64,000 bases of DNA, taken from the NCBI RefSeq assembly GCF_015732155.1, contig NZ_WIQK01000001.1:124001-188000 (forward strand), in the 5' to 3' direction. The position numbers and the translations under genes are program-made. Origin of the DNA: Pectinatus sottacetonis. Its GTDB lineage: Bacteria; Bacillota; Negativicutes; Selenomonadales; Selenomonadaceae. Below the pieces are notes generated by a model. That model did not search any database. It was not told the DNA's origin and saw nothing but the letters and a program-made list of their open reading frames with translations. Below are positions 1 to 9,541 of this stretch, piece by piece. Within the stretch, counting starts at the first letter, position 1; each line of letters opens with the position of its first letter.

Positions 1-1094
1 ATAATTGCCATATCAATTTTTTGAGCTAAATTTTTATTTGAATTCATTGTATTTGAAGCTATTAATTCATTATTATTAATTATGTTATCCATCGCAAATA
101 CATCATTTTCTAGTCCAGATATAACATCAAAATTATAATTCACACTATAATCTACACATTGTGAGGAAATATCTTCACGACTTGTAATAAAATAATCTAC
201 ATTTTGTAATATATAATCAGTAATTTTTCCATTTCCCTGATATATTAATATTGTAGGAGAATTTTTTCCCTTACTTGTTATGCATTTCTGTAAATATGCT
301 ATTTCCCTACAATATTTTGTTTTTGGTAGTTCTAATAAAAGTATAATTTTGTTTATAGAGGAATATTTTCCCAAATATTCCTCTATAATCTTTTTCCAAA
401 TAGGATAACTATTTTCAAAATCTAATATAAAATAATAAATTTTATACTTTAGCGATTTAAAATTCCTTAATTTTGTAATAATTTCATTTTCTAATTCTTC
501 ATTTAAGCAATTACAATAAAACTTACTTACAAATTTTTCTGGATTTTGCATTAAGGCCAGATTCTTTTTAATTTTTTCTATATCCCAATACCACCACTTA
601 ATTTTCTGTAACCTATCAATTATATCCTTATCAAAACGATATTTAATTACTTTGGCAGGATTTCCTACTACAACAGCATATGGTGGTACATTGCCAGATA
701 CTACTGCCCCTGCTCCTATAACTGCACCATTACCAATACGTGTTCCTCCTAATATTACCACGTTGCAGCCAATCCAGACATCATTTCCGATGATAACCTG
801 ATAATGATTTGCATTTTTATAATGATTAAAATTATCCTTTTTCATAATATCAATAAATGGATAAGTAGTTACTTGACGATAATCATGATTTAACCCTATT
901 TCAAAAGTAAGTCTATGCGCTAATGAGCAATAGCGGCCAATAAGTACATGACAATCTGTACTCCCATATTCTAAATTACCATTAACCAAATACGAGCCGG
1001 GTCCCATAGTCAATGCAACTATTCTCTCTTCTTTATCCATATAAAGCTTCCGGACTTTTATATCAAAATTAGCAAAATTCACTGGAATAATCAT
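1..1094 (-). CDS. Left-handed beta-helix acetyltransferase with extra C-terminal region, partial
   Basis: This reading frame starts at an ATG at 1094 behind an AAGGAG-type ribosome site and runs off the left window edge without a stop (364 codons seen). Residues about 50-190 are a CatB/xenobiotic-type hexapeptide acetyltransferase: hexapeptide turns such as [20 protein letters not shown] are followed by [23 protein letters not shown] and the usual tail [21 protein letters not shown]. The family transfers acetyl from acetyl-CoA to sugars or drugs. After about residue 210 comes an unrecognised region of at least 150 residues that normal family members lack. It is the last gene seen in the post-flagellin glycosyltransferase run, so glycan acetylation is a reasonable inference. 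Substrate unknown. Confidence 0.75.
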   Translation of the reverse strand, partial: MIIPVNFANFDIKVRKLYMDKEERIVALTMGPGSYLVNGNLEYGSTDCHVLIGRYCSLAHRLTFEIGLNHDYRQVTTYPFIDIMKKDNFNHYKNANHYQVIIGNDVWIGCNVVILGGTRIGNGAVIGAGAVVSGNVPPYAVVVGNPAKVIKYRFDKDIIDRLQKIKWWYWDIEKIKKNLALMQNPEKFVSKFYCNCLNEELENEIITKLRNFKSLKYKIYYFILDFENSYPIWKKIIEEYLGKYSSINKIILLLELPKTKYCREIAYLQKCITSKGKNSPTILIYQGNGKITDYILQNVDYFITSREDISSQCVDYSVNYNFDVISGLENDVFAMDNIINNNELIASNTMNSNKNLAQKIDMAI

Positions 1095-1149
1095 AATTTA
1101 GCTCCTTAAAATCACTTATTTAATTCTTTACTACTTTTCTCTACAATAT

Positions 1150-2541
1150 CTATCTATGTTTTAAATGCATAATATACTTATATACCTTTAATTCCCAATG
1201 CTTTTCCTTTGGTACTAAATTTGTACTTAGAATAGTTTTCACTAAATCATTGTCATAATTAATATCTTCATCAAATTTTACTATTGATTCACAATGGCCT
1301 ATTTTCAGCCCAGCATCCTCAATAATTTTTTTTAGACTATATAAGTTTAAAAAGCGTATATTACTTTCCGAAAAAACATCACTTACTAAATCAGATTTAT
1401 ATAAATAATCTCCTGATAATATTTTTCTCAAATTATCATAATGCATGATGTTATAGGCACTAACAACAATTTCCCCGTTATCTTTTAAATATGGTACAAG
1501 TTTTTTTAAAACATTTACTGGCTTTTTAACTTTTGTTATATAATCCGGCAAAAGGATATAATCAAAAAATTCCTTTCCATAGGATAAATTCATTGTTTCA
1601 ATATCGCCATATATAGCAGGGAAATAATGATTAGCAATTTGTACAGCTGTTTTTCTTTTATCTATACCATATATATTTATACCAACATTTTTTGACTTTA
1701 ATTCCAGCAATGCAGCTCCACAAGAACAACCTATTTCTAGGATATGCATCCCTGCACATAAATTCAAGCTGTTATATTCACTTATATTATCTATAGAAGA
1801 AATAGAATCTATCCCCCATTTATTGAAAAACTTACTGTGATTTTCAATAATAATATTCGCGTATTTTTGATTATATCCCTTAAATGAAACCCCACCAAAA
1901 TGATGAATAAACGTATCATTGCATTGTAATAAATCATATCCAGCTTTTATAATTCGCAATGAATAATCGTCATCTTCAAAATTTCCTGGGAAAAATTGTT
2001 CATCTAAAAATCCAACCTTATCCACCACAGACTTTTTTATCAACATGCAAAATCCTATAAGTTTGACTTTTTCTTGCCACTTTTGGGAATTACTAATTTG
2101 ATTGTAATTTTTCCCAAATTCAAGCATTTTAAAAAAGTTATCACTTTCATAATTAACATTTATAGCTTGCAGATTTGAACAACTATTACTTACAGGACCA
2201 ACTGCCCCTATTTTATCTGAGCTATATAAAGCTATTCTCAAATTTCTAAGCCAATTAGGCATAACTATAGTATCATTATTAAGCAATAATATTTCCGTTC
2301 CATTAGATTTTCTTATTCCCTGATTACAACCAGCAGAAAACCCCTTATTTTCAGAGTTGAAAATACATTTAATATCTTTTTGTTTACGAAGCCATTCAGT
2401 TGTTTGATCAGTAGATGCATTATCAACAACAATAATTTCATATTTTAAAGCATTAGTGTGTCTTCTTATGCTTTTAACACAAAGTTTTGTATATTCCAAC
2501 TGGTTATGTGTTAATAATATTATACTTGTTTTTCGAAGCAT
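1150..2541 (-). CDS. GT2 glycosyltransferase fused to a SAM-dependent methyltransferase
   Basis: A protein of 463 residues with two domains. The N-terminal half (about 5-235) is a family 2 glycosyltransferase: SIILLTHNQLEYTKLCVKSI, VVDNASTDQT and LLNNDTIVMPNW give the nucleotide-sugar site, and FPGNFEDDDYSLRIIKAGYD is the typical acceptor-side ED motif. The C-terminal half holds a class I methyltransferase glycine motif (ILEIGCSCGAALLEL) followed by YGIDKRK, typical of O- or N-methylation of sugars. I chose the ATG at 2541 because GGAG lies 9 bases upstream; the longer frame begins with a TTG and lacks a site. It lies 55 bases before the acetyltransferase and probably shares its transcript. 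It likely adds and methylates a sugar on a surface glycan, possibly on flagellin; the acceptor is inferred from position only. Confidence 0.8.
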   Translation of the reverse strand: MLRKTSIILLTHNQLEYTKLCVKSIRRHTNALKYEIIVVDNASTDQTTEWLRKQKDIKCIFNSENKGFSAGCNQGIRKSNGTEILLLNNDTIVMPNWLRNLRIALYSSDKIGAVGPVSNSCSNLQAINVNYESDNFFKMLEFGKNYNQISNSQKWQEKVKLIGFCMLIKKSVVDKVGFLDEQFFPGNFEDDDYSLRIIKAGYDLLQCNDTFIHHFGGVSFKGYNQKYANIIIENHSKFFNKWGIDSISSIDNISEYNSLNLCAGMHILEIGCSCGAALLELKSKNVGINIYGIDKRKTAVQIANHYFPAIYGDIETMNLSYGKEFFDYILLPDYITKVKKPVNVLKKLVPYLKDNGEIVVSAYNIMHYDNLRKILSGDYLYKSDLVSDVFSESNIRFLNLYSLKKIIEDAGLKIGHCESIVKFDEDINYDNDLVKTILSTNLVPKEKHWELKVYKYIMHLKHR

Positions 2542-2685
2542 TAATAATATCTCCATTTTAGCAAAAATTTTAACAAACAATATAATGTAACTTGTTTAAT
2601 TAATTTAAATAACAAATAAAAAATCTCACAACTACTTATTTACATATAAAAGCACAAACTAATTAATTTTTAATATAATTAGTTG

Positions 2686-2726
2686 ATAAAGAATGAATAA
2701 CCCACATAAGGTTATTCATTCTTTAT
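2686..2726 (-). terminator. 17-bp perfect hairpin at the end of the TPR gene
   Basis: The arms 2686-2702 and 2710-2726 are perfect inverted repeats with a 7-base loop. The upstream arm (in minus-strand reading) includes the stop codon of the TPR gene. There is no clean T-run after the stem, so it may attenuate or protect a 3' end rather than terminate fully. Confidence 0.5.
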
Positions 2727-3827
2727 TTTATCTAATAGCATAAAATCAACAGTTGGCATTTTTATAGCATAGTCAAAAGCTTTTTCTTTATCATTCTGCC
2801 GTAATGATAATTGCACTAAATTACGCAACGTTCCTTCATCATATTCATCTATAGAAAATGCTGTTTCGAGGAGCATTTGTGACGCTGGTAAATTATTATC
2901 AAAATAGCAATTTGCTGCTGCTGCATTAAGTTTTTTTAATTTTTCGACAAGTGATGTGTTTTCCTGTAATATATTATCACGTATAGCTTCTATATCAGTC
3001 TTATTATTTATAGTGGGAGCATCATTACTAGTGGTATTTTGGGCTATCTTGTGTTCCTCAAATCCCCCTGGTTTTTCCGGTGCGGTTTCAGAACTTCCTG
3101 CCAATTCATCATTTATCATTTGTTCAATGGAATCAGCTGCCATTTGTGCTGACTGCAGTGACCCCGAATTCATCATAGTTTCAGTATCATCTATAATTTC
3201 ATCTTTATCAGCAGAATTATCATTAAAATTATCCTGCTGGAAATTGTTGTCATTATCTTCTGTAAACGCATCCACATCATCTATATCTGCTTCATCTTTT
3301 TCCATCTTCTTGGCGATATATGGATATTTTTGCGATATTATATCTGCATCATAAGACAATTCAACTACCAAAGTCATATCACCTATAAGTTCATTATCTT
3401 CATCGGAAATGTCTTTTTGCAGTTTCAGTGCTGCATTTAATGCACCTGCCATCTTTTCTGTAGCATTATTATCTGAATATATTTTAGCCAGGAGCACATA
3501 AGCTTTACCTGTTTCTTGTATTTTTATTGAATTATAGGCCCATTTTTCCGCTCTTTGATAGTCACGATTTACATAATATATCTCTGCAAGGTCAAGCATT
3601 AAATCATAGTCTGTATGCCCAGCATTAAACAAACTGATTATTTTTTCCATAGCTGCATTATATTTTTTTTCTTCTAACAGTTTTTTTATTTCAATACGGC
3701 ATTTATCAACATCATGTTCAGAAACTATCTTATCAATTTTTAAATCATTATACGACAAATTATTTACATTACTCATGCCTGATCTCCCTTGTAAATTTTT
3801 CATAATACGCTTTTTACTCTTTCCCAT
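2712..3827 (-). CDS. TPR-repeat protein of the flagellin glycosylation region
   Basis: A 371-residue soluble protein. Residues about 45-160 form TPR-like helical hairpins (repeated small/aromatic pattern around AMEKIISLFNAGHTDYDLML and AEIYYVNRDYQRAEKWAYNS), then comes a low-complexity acidic and asparagine-rich linker (about 175-275), and a second TPR-like pair near the C-terminus. The start at 3827 has AAGGTGGG 5 bases upstream. No catalytic motif is visible. The neighbouring glycosyltransferases carry related TPR units, so a scaffold or acceptor-binding partner is plausible, but the function is not known. Confidence 0.7.
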   Translation of the reverse strand: MGKSKKRIMKNLQGRSGMSNVNNLSYNDLKIDKIVSEHDVDKCRIEIKKLLEEKKYNAAMEKIISLFNAGHTDYDLMLDLAEIYYVNRDYQRAEKWAYNSIKIQETGKAYVLLAKIYSDNNATEKMAGALNAALKLQKDISDEDNELIGDMTLVVELSYDADIISQKYPYIAKKMEKDEADIDDVDAFTEDNDNNFQQDNFNDNSADKDEIIDDTETMMNSGSLQSAQMAADSIEQMINDELAGSSETAPEKPGGFEEHKIAQNTTSNDAPTINNKTDIEAIRDNILQENTSLVEKLKKLNAAAANCYFDNNLPASQMLLETAFSIDEYDEGTLRNLVQLSLRQNDKEKAFDYAIKMPTVDFMLLDKIKNE

Positions 3828-3850
3828 GTGTACCCACCTTATATAAACAT

Positions 3851-5299
3851 TTATATTAATTTACTACGAATAGTAAAAAAGACTTTTTGGTAATTACTTG
3901 GCAAAATAAGCTTTATTTCTTCCGACAAAGTTTTACCGTTACCTTGCAATATAGCTGATAATATTATTCTATAAGTACTATCGAGTGTATTAGCTGTTAG
4001 TTCCGTTAACTCTTTATATTGTCCATCTAAAAAAAGTCGTAAATTTTTATCTATAATTATTTTTTTATTTGGCAGAAATTTTTCATAGTGCTGAATTAAT
4101 TTTCTATCACCGAAACTCTTGAAATATTGTAATAAAAATTGTAAATCCTCACCGCTGTGATTATATATTTTATCTAATAATTTTATTCTTGCCAAAACTG
4201 GATAACACCTTATTAAACGACAAAAATCTCCGAAAAACTTTGAATAATGGTTTTTCTGCAGAGACATGACATAATATTTTACTGCTGCCATATTATCCTT
4301 CTTTAATGCATTGATTTGCGCTAAAATGCCATATAACATAAATAAATAATTATCCATTTTTGAAGCAGTCAGTTGTTCTGTATCAGCATAAAGCAGCAGT
4401 GCCTTATGCAAATATTTTTCAGCATTACTAAATTTATTCTCGCTGAATAGCATAATCCCCTTCTTATAATTCAAATCTGGTGATTTAGGAAATCTTTTTA
4501 AACCTTCTGCCAACACCTTCTCTACTTCGTTATGGGAGCAGCCTGCTAATTCAAGTGCATCAATGTACTGTATAAAAACATATACCTCTGCTCCCAGCAT
4601 GTTTATCCCGCTATTAATAAATTCTTGCAGATAATAAATAGTTTTTTCATACTGTTTCAAGCCAAAATAACATGTTGCTAAATATGGATAGAGTTTCTTA
4701 TCTTCACCATGCCGGTTTATCTGCTGTTGTAAAATAATTAAATTGCGTTCCAATTTTGTCGCATTCACTGAAGCCGAATACCCCGTGTGATAAGCATATA
4801 TTTCGGCAGGCAGTGCTGCTAAACGCAGACTTCTGCCCTTATTTTTCAATTCTTCGTGAATTGCTCCTTCATATGCAATACCTGGCTTATTTTTAAAAAT
4901 ACGCAATTGATAAAAACTACTGAGAAATTTATTGTTTTTATCCTTGTCTATATTAACTAGTTTGCATAAGAAAGCTTCTATATCATCATTATGAAGGAAA
5001 ATAAGCAGCTGTTGTTGCAGCTGTTTTGCTACAGTTTCAGAAAAATACTCATCGGCGTCAAAAAACAAAACCCAATCACCCTTAGCTTTACTTATGGCAT
5101 AATTCTTAGCAGCAGCAAAATCATCCTGCCAGATGAAATCATATACTTTGGCTCCAGCTCTGCTGCTCATTTGTTTAGTATCGTCAGCTGATCCTGTATC
5201 TACTACTATAAGTTCATCAGCTATTTTTTTCATACAACACAACCACGTTTGTATGTTTACTGCTTCATTTTTTACAATCACGCAGGCACTTATCTTCAT
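3851..5299 (-). CDS. GT2 glycosyltransferase with C-terminal TPR repeats (copy 1)
   Basis: A 482-residue protein. The N-terminal 230 residues are a GT2 domain of the SunS/TPR-glycosyltransferase kind: ISACVIVKNEAVNIQTWL, VVDTGSADDTK, DDFAAAKNYAISKAKGDWVL and the metal-binding DADEYF. TPR-like helices follow. The ATG at 5299 with GAGAGG upstream is preferred over an in-frame GTG at 5317. It is a close paralogue of the next two genes upstream and sits downstream of flagellin, a common place in Bacillota for O-glycosyltransferases that modify flagellin Ser/Thr. The sugar is unknown. Confidence 0.82.
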   Translation of the reverse strand: MKISACVIVKNEAVNIQTWLCCMKKIADELIVVDTGSADDTKQMSSRAGAKVYDFIWQDDFAAAKNYAISKAKGDWVLFFDADEYFSETVAKQLQQQLLIFLHNDDIEAFLCKLVNIDKDKNNKFLSSFYQLRIFKNKPGIAYEGAIHEELKNKGRSLRLAALPAEIYAYHTGYSASVNATKLERNLIILQQQINRHGEDKKLYPYLATCYFGLKQYEKTIYYLQEFINSGINMLGAEVYVFIQYIDALELAGCSHNEVEKVLAEGLKRFPKSPDLNYKKGIMLFSENKFSNAEKYLHKALLLYADTEQLTASKMDNYLFMLYGILAQINALKKDNMAAVKYYVMSLQKNHYSKFFGDFCRLIRCYPVLARIKLLDKIYNHSGEDLQFLLQYFKSFGDRKLIQHYEKFLPNKKIIIDKNLRLFLDGQYKELTELTANTLDSTYRIILSAILQGNGKTLSEEIKLILPSNYQKVFFTIRSKLI

Positions 5300-5329
5300 A
5301 AAATATTTTCCTCTCACCAGGGCATTAAC

Positions 5330-6781
5330 CTATTGCTTTAATTTATTTTTAACTTGATAAAAAGCTGTTTGGTAACCTTGCGGTAGTATACATTTAACTC
5401 CAGGCGGCATATCTGCCTTCTTATCCAAAATATCCATAATTATATTTTTATAATTTTTATTAAGAACAGCAGCAAAATTTTCTGCTGCCAAATTATAATT
5501 GCCCCCACAAAAATATTTAACTATTTTATCCGTCGATGATAAACTATCAGGTTGATAAAGTTCCTTATAATAAAGATATAATTCATCTGCGCCAATATCT
5601 TTTAATGTTCTGAGTAAAAAATCTTTATTCTCTTTTTGATAAATTTTATTTAGGAATTTTATTTTTACTTTATTGGATCTTGTCTTAATTATTTTATAAA
5701 AATTGTCGAAAAATTGTCGGACACAGGGATCTTTCTGTAATGATTTAACATACCATTTTACTGCCTGCTCCGTTGTTCCCTTTAAAGAAGCTATATCTCC
5801 CAATAATCCATAAAGCAAAAAAAACGATCTATCCATATTGGAAGAAGATATTTGTTCTTTAGTTGCATATAATTTAAGTGATTTATTTAAATAGGTTTCT
5901 GCTTCTATATACTTTTTATCTTCATATAATAAAAATCCCTTCTGATAGTTAAGATCCGATGATTCAGGATATTTTTCAAGACCCTTATTAACAACTGCCT
6001 TAATATCTGGTTTCGGCTTATCAAGTATACACAGAGCATTAATGCATTGCAGGTACACGTCAATGTCACTGCCTATCAATATTACGCCGCTTTCAATAAG
6101 TTTCTTATCATAATAAACAGCCTTGTCATATTCTTTTAATCCATAATAGCAGTCTGCCAACGGCTTATAATAAGCAATAGTTTCACCATGCAATGCTATG
6201 TCCTGCTGCATTAATTTTAAATTTCGTTTTATTTTTTGCAAATTAACTTTTGCCGAATAACCTGTATGGTATATATATATATCCCGCGGCAAAACCAGTA
6301 ACTGTGGTGTAGCATCGTTATATTTTAACATTTCATGTACTACACCCTTATAACGAAGTCCCGGCATATTTCTAAAAATACGCAGCTGATAAAAACTGCC
6401 CATAAATTTGTTATTATTATCTCTATCAATATTAATCAAACGACACATTAAAGCATTTACTGCTTGATTATTATTAATCTTATCAAGCTCTTTTATAATT
6501 TTTTGCCCCATATCATCAAGAAAATATTCATCCGCATCTAAAAACAATATCCATTCACCGACAGCTCTGTCAATCGCATAATTTTTAGCCGCTGCAAAAT
6601 CGTCACGCCAGGCAAAGTCATATACAACTGCTCCTGCATCATGTGCTATCTGCCGTGTATTATCACTAGAGCCCGTATCCACTACAATCATTTCATCTGC
6701 TATTTCTCGCATACCGGCAAGCCACGTAGGCAGATTTTCTGCTTCATTTTTAGTAATTACGCAGGCTGATATTTTTACCAT
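5330..6781 (-). CDS. GT2 glycosyltransferase with C-terminal TPR repeats (copy 2)
   Basis: A 483-residue paralogue of the gene that follows it, with the same order: GT2 domain (ISACVITKNEAENLPTWLAG, VVDTGSSDNTRQ, DDFAAAKNYAIDRAVGEWIL, LDADEYF) and then TPR helices. The ATG at 6781 has GGAG 9 bases upstream and overlaps the last codons of the preceding gene by 7 bases, so the two are translationally coupled. The conserved segment YQLRIFRNMPGLRYKGVVHE, shared by all copies, is likely part of the acceptor side. A role in protein or flagellin O-glycosylation is inferred from family and position. Confidence 0.82.
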   Translation of the reverse strand: MVKISACVITKNEAENLPTWLAGMREIADEMIVVDTGSSDNTRQIAHDAGAVVYDFAWRDDFAAAKNYAIDRAVGEWILFLDADEYFLDDMGQKIIKELDKINNNQAVNALMCRLINIDRDNNNKFMGSFYQLRIFRNMPGLRYKGVVHEMLKYNDATPQLLVLPRDIYIYHTGYSAKVNLQKIKRNLKLMQQDIALHGETIAYYKPLADCYYGLKEYDKAVYYDKKLIESGVILIGSDIDVYLQCINALCILDKPKPDIKAVVNKGLEKYPESSDLNYQKGFLLYEDKKYIEAETYLNKSLKLYATKEQISSSNMDRSFFLLYGLLGDIASLKGTTEQAVKWYVKSLQKDPCVRQFFDNFYKIIKTRSNKVKIKFLNKIYQKENKDFLLRTLKDIGADELYLYYKELYQPDSLSSTDKIVKYFCGGNYNLAAENFAAVLNKNYKNIIMDILDKKADMPPGVKCILPQGYQTAFYQVKNKLKQ

Positions 6782-9411
6782 TTGCCGTTTCTCCGATCTT
6801 TTATCCATGCAAGGTAGGAACTTATTATTTCTTTTGAATACCCTGTCTTACCAGCCTGCAGAAAATATTTTTCCGCTGTATCCAGTTCATCTAAATAATA
6901 AAAACAACAAGCATAATTATATAGTAACTCAGCATCAAACTGAGCATTTTTCATACATTTTAATAAATGATATGCTGCCTTCCATTTATTTTCCTTTAAT
7001 AGATCAGTAATTATTTTTTTTTGTAACACAAGCGAAAATTTATCTGCAAGCAATGTATACTTTTCTATGACATTATCTGATGCATGTTTTAAAATCATTG
7101 GCCATAAAGTTTCATACGTATTTGCATCATTATCCGATAAAACCGGACTATCAGAAAAAAACTGCCAAACCAATCTTGCTATTGCATCAGGTAAAAACCT
7201 AAGATATTTTTTATCCAATACAGGTTGTGACAAAATTGCCACAAATAACCATTGTATATTATCAACAGTTTTATTTATTATATCATCATCTAGTATCTTT
7301 TCTTCCATATAAGTTTTCGCCTCTTCTTTATTACCTTCTGCTAAATTCCTTTCCAGCATAGTATTATTTATATTTGTACTTTCAGACAATTTTTTCGTAC
7401 ATTTTTCTTTTTTCGCACAATTTATTTGTCGTAAGCAGTTTTGTGCAGTTGGCAAATACATTGAAAACGATGTACTGTCTTTTATGGTTAATTCGATGTT
7501 TTTTTTATTTATATCCAGTGCCTGTATAAGATATTTTTCTGCCAGTTTCTCTTTACCATTATTAAATAATACTATTCCAGTCAATGCATAAAAATCCGGT
7601 AATTCGGGAAATTTATCAATAGCCTTTTTCAACTCTGACAGAATCTTATCTTGTGGATAAGCAGCTTTCAGCATAGCATTGATATATGTATTCCAAATAT
7701 GACTCGCGCCATTTATAACATAATATTTACTCTCACTAAAATATTTTTCAATACATTCTACTGCTTTTTCATAATTTTCCATGCCATAATAAGCATCAGC
7801 AATATAATGCCAACGCATAATACCATCATTATATTTTTCTGATAGCAGTATTTTTAAATTGCGTGCGGCTTTTTTTTGTGCGTAGCTATCTGAATAACCC
7901 GTATGATAAATCTTTAACAGATCATTTTTTACAATAGTAAATTTGCCGTTGCTATTTAATTGAAGTTCTTCGTGAATAGCTCCTTTATAACGCAAATCGG
8001 GGTCATTGCGAAAAACACGGATACTATATGAACGGCTTATTTCTCTGCTGGTACTTTCTTCTATATTTATTTCTATTATAAACAAGCCGCTGGGGTGGTT
8101 TTCTGCGATATCGGCCCTGGCTATTTCACTGCGCACCTTTTCTATACAATCAGCACTAAAGTATTGATCAGCATCAATAAATATTATCCAATCTCCCTTA
8201 GCTTTATCAATAGCATAATTTTTGGCTGCCGCAAAATCATCATTCCACTGATAATGATATAATTTTACAGGCAGTTTTTTTAATATGCTTATAGTATTAT
8301 CTATAGAGCCAGTATCGATAACTATCTGTTCATCACTGCATTTAGCCACAGAATTATACCAACGCATAATATCTCTTTCTTCATTTTTTACAATAATACA
8401 CGCTGATACTTTTATTGTTTTCACATTTTTTAATATAGCAGCACTATGACAGATAATTTGCTCAGCTGCTGTTTCTTTATCACTGTCAAAAAGTGTCGGT
8501 TCTATGCTTTTATAGCTTTTTTTTAATTTTAATGCTTTTTCCATGTATTTTATGGCACTTAAATAGTTACCTGTATTATAAAAAATATTGCCATATTCAG
8601 CACAAAAATCCGGCATTTCCGGAAAATCCAGCATAGCTATTTCAATAGCTTTTTTTATTATTTTTATATCAGCTTGTTTTTTTTGCAGCAGACTTATCAA
8701 CAGCCGATAAGGCCGACTGGCATAAGTAATATTCAATCTTCCCTGTTGTACGGCTTTATTAGCATAAAACAAAGCTTTTTCAGCATCATCTACACCATTA
8801 TAAGCCTCTGCTAACTCTATCAATACAGCAGGGGTAACTATATCGCTTTGCAGCAGCCTAAGATTGCGCTGTGCTTTTTTTTTCGCCTTAGATAGCGTAT
8901 AACCAGTATGAAAAAAGGACATGTCTTCCTGCAAAATAAGCTCATTTTTTAATGCTTGCCCTGATTTTTTTATAAGCTGCTCATGTATTTTACCTTTATA
9001 CATTACATTATTATTTTTAAAAAGCCGCAGTGCATAAAATTCATCGAGATATTTATTGTTGTCAATATCAATATTTACTATTTTCAATAAATAAGTATCA
9101 ATATTTGGAGTGTGTTCTAATTTTTTCCTGATATTAAAATTTTTTCTTATTACTGCATATTCGTCAGCGTCAGGGAAAAGTATCCATGAACCTGCTGCTT
9201 TGGTTAGGGCAAAATTACGGGCAGCAGCAAAATCATCCTGCCATTGATAAGGAAATATTTTATCAGTATATTGTCGTGCAATATTGACTGTACTATCCGT
9301 AGAACCGGTATCTACTATGATTATTTCATCCACTATACTTTTTATTGAAATAATGCTTCGCGCTAAATTTTTTTCTTCATTTCTTACTATATAACAGGCT
9401 GAAAGCAGCAT
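6775..9411 (-). CDS. Double GT2-TPR glycosyltransferase (tandem fusion)
   Basis: An 878-residue protein with two complete GT2-TPR units in one chain. Unit 1 starts at residue 1 (LLSACYIVRNEEKNLARSII, VDTGSTDSTV, DDFAAARNFALTKAAGSWIL, PDADEYA). Unit 2 starts near residue 330 (IKVSACIIVKNEERDIMRWY, IDTGSIDNT, DDFAAAKNYAIDKAKGDWII, IDADQYF). Unit 2 has DADQY where the others have DADEY. The ATG at 9411 has AAAGGA close upstream; the longer frame would run through the flagellin terminator and is rejected. It is the first gene after flagellin, and the domain pair probably arose by duplication and fusion of the neighbouring single-unit genes. Likely a bifunctional or processive transferase. Confidence 0.83.
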   Translation of the reverse strand: MLLSACYIVRNEEKNLARSIISIKSIVDEIIIVDTGSTDSTVNIARQYTDKIFPYQWQDDFAAARNFALTKAAGSWILFPDADEYAVIRKNFNIRKKLEHTPNIDTYLLKIVNIDIDNNKYLDEFYALRLFKNNNVMYKGKIHEQLIKKSGQALKNELILQEDMSFFHTGYTLSKAKKKAQRNLRLLQSDIVTPAVLIELAEAYNGVDDAEKALFYANKAVQQGRLNITYASRPYRLLISLLQKKQADIKIIKKAIEIAMLDFPEMPDFCAEYGNIFYNTGNYLSAIKYMEKALKLKKSYKSIEPTLFDSDKETAAEQIICHSAAILKNVKTIKVSACIIVKNEERDIMRWYNSVAKCSDEQIVIDTGSIDNTISILKKLPVKLYHYQWNDDFAAAKNYAIDKAKGDWIIFIDADQYFSADCIEKVRSEIARADIAENHPSGLFIIEINIEESTSREISRSYSIRVFRNDPDLRYKGAIHEELQLNSNGKFTIVKNDLLKIYHTGYSDSYAQKKAARNLKILLSEKYNDGIMRWHYIADAYYGMENYEKAVECIEKYFSESKYYVINGASHIWNTYINAMLKAAYPQDKILSELKKAIDKFPELPDFYALTGIVLFNNGKEKLAEKYLIQALDINKKNIELTIKDSTSFSMYLPTAQNCLRQINCAKKEKCTKKLSESTNINNTMLERNLAEGNKEEAKTYMEEKILDDDIINKTVDNIQWLFVAILSQPVLDKKYLRFLPDAIARLVWQFFSDSPVLSDNDANTYETLWPMILKHASDNVIEKYTLLADKFSLVLQKKIITDLLKENKWKAAYHLLKCMKNAQFDAELLYNYACCFYYLDELDTAEKYFLQAGKTGYSKEIISSYLAWIKDRRNGKW

Positions 9412-9487
9412 ATTATCATCCTTTATTATTAATAATTTTTCTTTAATTTTATATATAAGTTTAAAAATGTTAAACTTATATATAAAA

Positions 9488-9518
9488 TTAAGGCGGATGC
9501 CATAAACATCCGCCTTAA
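9488..9518 (-). terminator. Rho-independent terminator after flagellin
   Basis: A perfect 12-bp stem (9488-9499 with 9507-9518) with a 7-base loop, GC-rich in the middle, followed in minus-strand reading by TTTTATAT. It separates the highly expressed flagellin gene from the glycosyltransferases. Confidence 0.88.
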
Positions 9519-9541
9519 TAATATCACTGATAATACAAATA

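Noticed and set aside
2956-3354. Plus-strand 132-residue ORF with hydrophobic and Ser-rich composition
   Set aside because: It is the antisense shadow of the acidic linker of the TPR protein and has no ribosome site.
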